From: Solirubrobacteraceae bacterium | GTDB lineage: Bacteria; Actinomycetota; Thermoleophilia; Solirubrobacterales; Solirubrobacteraceae | NCBI GenBank assembly: GCA_030151725.1 | Contig: JASLDD010000202.1 | Coordinates: 1-17,017 of the forward strand | Reading direction: 5' to 3' | DNA: 17,017 nucleotides | Shown here: in pieces, positions 14,476 to 17,017 of the stretch | Layout: the number at the start of each line of letters is the position of its first letter | Position numbering within the stretch: the stretch's first letter is position 1 | Program-made: the position numbers and the translations under genes | The notes under the pieces: generated by a model | Databases searched by the model: none | Told to the model about the DNA's origin: nothing | What the model saw: the letters and a program-made list of their open reading frames with translations, nothing else

Positions 14476-16760
14476 GCCGGCACACCGAACGATACGCCCG
14501 GCCACGGCGTCTGTGTGCTGTGCTCCTCCTGGCCGAGCGCGATCCACAGCTCCTCCGCAAGGTGCGGCGCCATTGGGCCGAGCATTTGGACGAGCGTTCC
14601 AAGCGCCTCCAGCAGCGCCTCCTTGTTGGCGCGTGTGAGGCCGGTCTCGCGCGCCTGCACTCGTTTCTCGAAGTCCTTGATCCGATCGAACAGGCGCATG
14701 ACGTTGCGCACGGCGCTGTGCATTTCAAGGCTCTCCATGTCCTCGGTGGTGCGCTTGACAGCATTCTCACACCACTGGGTCAGTTTCAGCCTGAGGTGCT
14801 CCGAGGTGTCTCTAATCGGCTCGCCGCCCTCTGATGGGGCCGTCTCCTCGAGGCTCGCCTCACCGAGCTTGCGCAGCGCGTACTCCCATACCTGTCCTAG
14901 AAAGCGATGGCATCTCAGCACCGCCGAGTCGCTCCAGTTCAGCGAGCGTTGCGGGCGCGCCGCATAGAGGACCGCCAGGCGCACCGTATCGGCGCCATAT
15001 TGCGCCACCAGCTCGTCCGGGTCGACCACGTTGCCCAGATGCTTGCTCATCTTGCGCCCATCGCGTATGACCATCTCGTGGAACAGGCAGCCCGCGAATG
15101 GCTCGCCATCGGCCAAGAAGGCCAGCGGGCCGATGTCGCGCAGCGCCTTTGTGACTATGCGCTGGTCGAACACGAAGTTGCCGCTGTCCGATCCCGCGAC
15201 CAGGCGCTCCGACGGCAGCCAGTGGCGCAGGTCGGCAAGCGCCAGGATCTCCTCCAAGGACTCATCCCGCGCCTCCGGGGGTACGCACGCCGGCACCCAC
15301 AGCCAGAGGGCGTCGAAGTGGCAGTCGAGCGTGTCCGTCTCGCGCCGCGCCGGCCCCCCGCACGTCGGACAGCTCGTGTTCACGAACTCCTCCAGCTCCG
15401 CCAGCGGATTGCCGGTGCCCGTCGGGCGCAAATCGAGCGGCAGCAGCACCGGCAGTTGATCCTTGGGGACGGGCACCGTCCCGCACTGCTCGCAGTAGAC
15501 GATCGGGATCGGCGTGCCCCACGAGCGCTGCCGCGAGATGTTGAAGTCAAAAGCGCGGTAGCGCACCGCCGCACGGGTGCCCAGCCACACGGGCTCCTCC
15601 ACTGCAGCGACCCCGTTCGACTCAGCCGCGTCAGCGGCCTCCCCTGCTGCCTCCTCCTCGCCCGCGGCCTCATCCGGCTCGACGATCCCGACCCGCCGCC
15701 CGATCACCTCATCGGTGTGGTCCTCAGAGGGGATTCCAAGGGCGGCAGTCACTCCGTAGCGCGAGTCCACCACGGGTGAGATGAGCACCGGGAGGCTCGC
15801 TCCGTCGGGCGCCAACAGCTGCCGCCCCGTATCGAGCACGGGCACCGTCTCGGCCTCGCGCGAGCTGCGCTCCCAGCCGCCCGAGCGCATCAGCTCGAGC
15901 TGCTCCAGCACGGCTGGGTCTGAGGCCCACAGCTCCGCGTCGGGGTGGCGTGCGGAGATCAGCACAAAGCGCGCACGATCGAGCGCAAGGGGATAGGGGG
16001 TGAACACGCTCAAGGCCCCATCCGGCCCCTGCAGATCGACCTCCACGCCATCCACGCGACCGAGCACGTAGTGCTGGGATGCGAGCGACACCTCGTCCCA
16101 GATGCCGCTGTCTGCGAGCTCCTGCAGACGGCTGTCGTTCTCCTCCAGGTAGGCGCTGATCTTCAAGTACCACTGCGGCAGCTCGATCAGGCGCACAGGG
16201 TTGTGGCAGCGCCAGCACGTGCCCCCCGCCTCGACCTGGATGGAGGCAAGCGTCGTTTCACACGTGTCGCACCAGTCGACGGTGCCGGTGCCGCGGTAGA
16301 TCAGACCGGCCTCGAAAAGCTCCAGGAACAGCCACTGCGACCAGCGGTACATGTTGGCGTCCGAGCTCAGGAACGAGCGCTCCCAGTCGAAGGAGAACCC
16401 GAGGCGGTCGAGCTGTCCGGTCATGTGGGTGGCGCAGCGGTTGACCCAGTCGCTGGGCGGCTCCCCTCCGGCGATCGCGCCCAGCTCGGCGGGCAGACCG
16501 AAGGCGTCGAAGCCGAAGGCGAACAGCACGTCGTCGCCCCGCGCGCGGCGGAAGCGGGCGTAGGCGTCTCCGATCGAGTAGCTGCGCACGTGCCCGATGT
16601 GGATGTTGCCCGACGTGAACGGCGCGGAGGGCTTGATGTAGAGGTGTGGCGTCTCCTCCGCCAGGGGCGGAGTTCTGAAGGCGTCGCGCTCGCGCCAGGC
16701 CGCCTGACGACGGGCCTCCACGGCATGCGGCTCATAGCGTTTGTCGAGCACGTCGCTCAT
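14472..16760 (-). CDS. leuS: Leucyl-tRNA synthetase-like class I aminoacyl-tRNA synthetase, divergent
   Basis: A 762-residue class Ia synthetase, shorter than the usual bacterial LeuRS of about 800-870 aa. HIGH is intact (54-57, in GNIHIGHVRSYSIGD), followed by GFDAFGLPAE. CxxC pairs form a zinc knuckle (WCDTC ... CWRC), and QWYLKIS begins the insertion region. KMSKH (570-574) is the second ATP signature, followed by GNVVDPDEL and the anticodon-binding helical domain. Oddities: the editing-domain threonine-rich TTRPDT motif and the MAVPAHDxRD motif are not recognisable; an Ala/Glu-rich stretch (about 364-390) lies where they would sit; the IGGIEHA segment before KMSKS reads VAGSDSG; and the protein stops after TPWPG, so the C-terminal tRNA-binding tail is absent. 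It may be the lineage's normal LeuRS or a paralogue; a second leuS elsewhere would decide. No Shine-Dalgarno precedes the ATG. Confidence 0.85.
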   Translation of the reverse strand: MSDVLDKRYEPHAVEARRQAAWRERDAFRTPPLAEETPHLYIKPSAPFTSGNIHIGHVRSYSIGDAYARFRRARGDDVLFAFGFDAFGLPAELGAIAGGEPPSDWVNRCATHMTGQLDRLGFSFDWERSFLSSDANMYRWSQWLFLELFEAGLIYRGTGTVDWCDTCETTLASIQVEAGGTCWRCHNPVRLIELPQWYLKISAYLEENDSRLQELADSGIWDEVSLASQHYVLGRVDGVEVDLQGPDGALSVFTPYPLALDRARFVLISARHPDAELWASDPAVLEQLELMRSGGWERSSREAETVPVLDTGRQLLAPDGASLPVLISPVVDSRYGVTAALGIPSEDHTDEVIGRRVGIVEPDEAAGEEEAAGEAADAAESNGVAAVEEPVWLGTRAAVRYRAFDFNISRQRSWGTPIPIVYCEQCGTVPVPKDQLPVLLPLDLRPTGTGNPLAELEEFVNTSCPTCGGPARRETDTLDCHFDALWLWVPACVPPEARDESLEEILALADLRHWLPSERLVAGSDSGNFVFDQRIVTKALRDIGPLAFLADGEPFAGCLFHEMVIRDGRKMSKHLGNVVDPDELVAQYGADTVRLAVLYAARPQRSLNWSDSAVLRCHRFLGQVWEYALRKLGEASLEETAPSEGGEPIRDTSEHLRLKLTQWCENAVKRTTEDMESLEMHSAVRNVMRLFDRIKDFEKRVQARETGLTRANKEALLEALGTLVQMLGPMAPHLAEELWIALGQEEHSTQTPWPGVSFGVPA

Positions 16761-16768
16761 ACCAATCG

Positions 16769-16774
16769 AGCATA
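16769..16774 (-). promoter_or_regulatory. Candidate -10 element for the LeuRS-like gene
   Basis: On the minus strand TATGCT lies 8 nt before the ATG at 16760, with no Shine-Dalgarno between. This predicts a leaderless or 1-2-nt-leader mRNA. No good -35 hexamer is visible at 16-18 nt spacing. Confidence 0.45.
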
Positions 16775-16785
16775 TCCAAGGCCCT

Positions 16786-16798
16786 CACCCCCAGGGTG
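16786..16798. repeat. Short palindrome between divergent promoters
   Basis: CACCC (16786-16790), a 3-nt spacer CCA, and GGGTG (16794-16798) form a perfect 5-bp inverted repeat midway between the two TATGCT elements. It could be an operator for a dimeric regulator of both divergent genes, but it is short and could be chance in GC-rich DNA. Confidence 0.25.
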
Positions 16799-16806
16799 GC
16801 GATTGC

Positions 16807-16812
16807 TATGCT
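16807..16812 (+). promoter_or_regulatory. Candidate -10 element for the IMP-dehydrogenase-family gene
   Basis: TATGCT on the + strand fits TANNNT and would place the transcription start near 16819, giving a leader of about 128 nt that contains the terminator hairpin at 16873-16898. No convincing -35 is seen at 17-nt spacing (CTCACC). Confidence 0.4.
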
Positions 16813-16848
16813 CAGATTCACTTGGCTGCCGTCTCAGACAAGGCTCCC

Positions 16849-16863
16849 GCGGCCCTGCGCCGC
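16849..16863 (+). other. First hairpin of the leader upstream of the GuaB-family gene
   Basis: GCGGC (16849-16853), a 5-nt loop CCTGC, and GCCGC (16859-16863) form a compact GC-only stem 9 nt before the terminator hairpin. It could be part of an alternative (anti-terminator) fold. No known riboswitch consensus was recognised. Confidence 0.3.
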
Positions 16864-16872
16864 ACCCGATTT

Positions 16873-16898
16873 GGCCCCGTCGAGCACGGGGTCTTTTT
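16873..16898 (+). terminator. Intrinsic terminator / attenuator in the leader of the GuaB-family gene
   Basis: The left arm GGCCCCGT (16873-16880), loop CGAGC, and right arm ACGGGGTC (16886-16893) form an 8-bp stem with one G-U pair, followed immediately by TTTTT (16894-16898). This is a textbook Rho-independent terminator for + strand transcription. No + strand gene precedes it (the upstream gene is on the minus strand and diverges), so it sits inside the leader of the gene starting at 16947. That suggests attenuation rather than ordinary gene-end termination. Confidence 0.6.
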
Positions 16899-16946
16899 GC
16901 CCCCGGCCCGCAACAGGGCGTCCGCTGCGACTGCGAGGATGTGACG

Positions 16947-17017
16947 ATGGAGATTGAGATCGGACGTGGCAAGAAAGCCCGTCGCGCTTACGGATTCGAC
17001 GACATCGCAATCGTGCC
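16947..17017 (+). CDS. GuaB3/GuaB1-type IMP dehydrogenase family protein (3' partial)
   Basis: Only the first 23 codons are in the window, and the gene continues past the right edge. The translation MEIEIGRGKKARRAYGFDDI matches the very conserved N-terminus of the actinobacterial GuaB3 family of IMP-dehydrogenase-related proteins (IGRGKxxRRAYxFDDIAIVPS). Canonical IMP dehydrogenase oxidises IMP to XMP in guanine nucleotide synthesis; some actinobacterial paralogues act as GMP reductase or have unsettled roles. GAGG at 16935-16938, 8 nt before the ATG, is a good ribosome binding site. The long leader with a terminator hairpin hints at regulation by transcription attenuation. It diverges from the LeuRS-like gene. 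The catalytic domain is outside the window, so which paralogue it is cannot be settled. Confidence 0.8.
   Translation, partial: MEIEIGRGKKARRAYGFDDIAIV

Noticed and set aside
14907..15779. 290-codon open frame on the plus strand inside the LeuRS-like gene
   Set aside because: It is antisense to the KMSK and zinc-containing part of the synthetase. Its translation is rich in Arg/His/Gln/Leu with no domain logic, typical of a shadow frame.
16819..16946. tRNA or known purine riboswitch in the GuaB-family leader
   Set aside because: No T-loop (GTTCRANNC), no acceptor-stem pairing and no recognised riboswitch core were found; only simple hairpins are supported.
1..17017. CRISPR arrays, insertion sequences, transposase or integrase genes, attachment sites
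   Set aside because: No regularly spaced repeats, no terminal inverted repeats with a transposase, and no integrase-like proteins are visible; all long stretches are accounted for by genes.

Overview
The window is high-GC DNA that I read as actinobacterial. The signs are an AfsA-type protein, a downstream gene whose first 23 codons match the actinobacterial GuaB3/GuaB-related IMP dehydrogenase family, GTG/TTG start candidates, and several coding regions with a TANNNT -10 element 6-8 nt before the start codon and no Shine-Dalgarno (leaderless style). A deep-branching class such as Thermoleophilia is possible, but genus and class cannot be fixed from the sequence alone.

Region 1 (1-11480, + strand) is a tightly packed run of nine genes. 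In order they are: an extended SDR/thioester-reductase-like protein (cut by the left edge), a DHRS1-like SDR, a CFA/mycolic-acid-type methyltransferase, a DAO-family flavoprotein, a large FadE5-like acyl-CoA dehydrogenase, an AfsA-like double-hotdog protein, an aldehyde-dehydrogenase-fold enzyme, an FAD amine-oxidase-family protein and a DHA2-type exporter. Junctions are 4-bp overlaps or gaps of about 2-54 bp. This looks like a specialised lipid or signal biosynthesis cluster. The AfsA homologue (family role: gamma-butyrolactone, butenolide or alkyl-furan precursor synthesis) could join an acyl chain that the other enzymes reduce, methylate, desaturate or oxidise, with the MFS protein exporting the product. 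No ACP, ketosynthase, phosphatase or TetR-type butyrolactone receptor is visible, so the product and any signalling role are inference. A leaderless promoter appears to sit just before the acyl-CoA dehydrogenase, dividing the run into two transcription units.

Region 2 (11481-11565) is a short convergent junction with two strong inverted repeats.

Region 3 (16760-11566, - strand) reads, in transcription order: a LeuRS-like class I aminoacyl-tRNA synthetase, a zinc-ribbon threonine synthase (4-bp overlap), a small acidic unknown protein and a 12-TM MFS transporter. The LeuRS is unusual. The HIGH and KMSK motifs are present, but the editing-domain motifs are not recognisable, an Ala/Glu-rich stretch sits where editing residues are expected, and the C-terminal tail domain is missing.

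Region 4 (16761-17017) is a divergent promoter region followed by a + strand leader with an intrinsic-terminator hairpin and then the start of the IMP-dehydrogenase-family gene. The layout suggests transcription attenuation of that gene.
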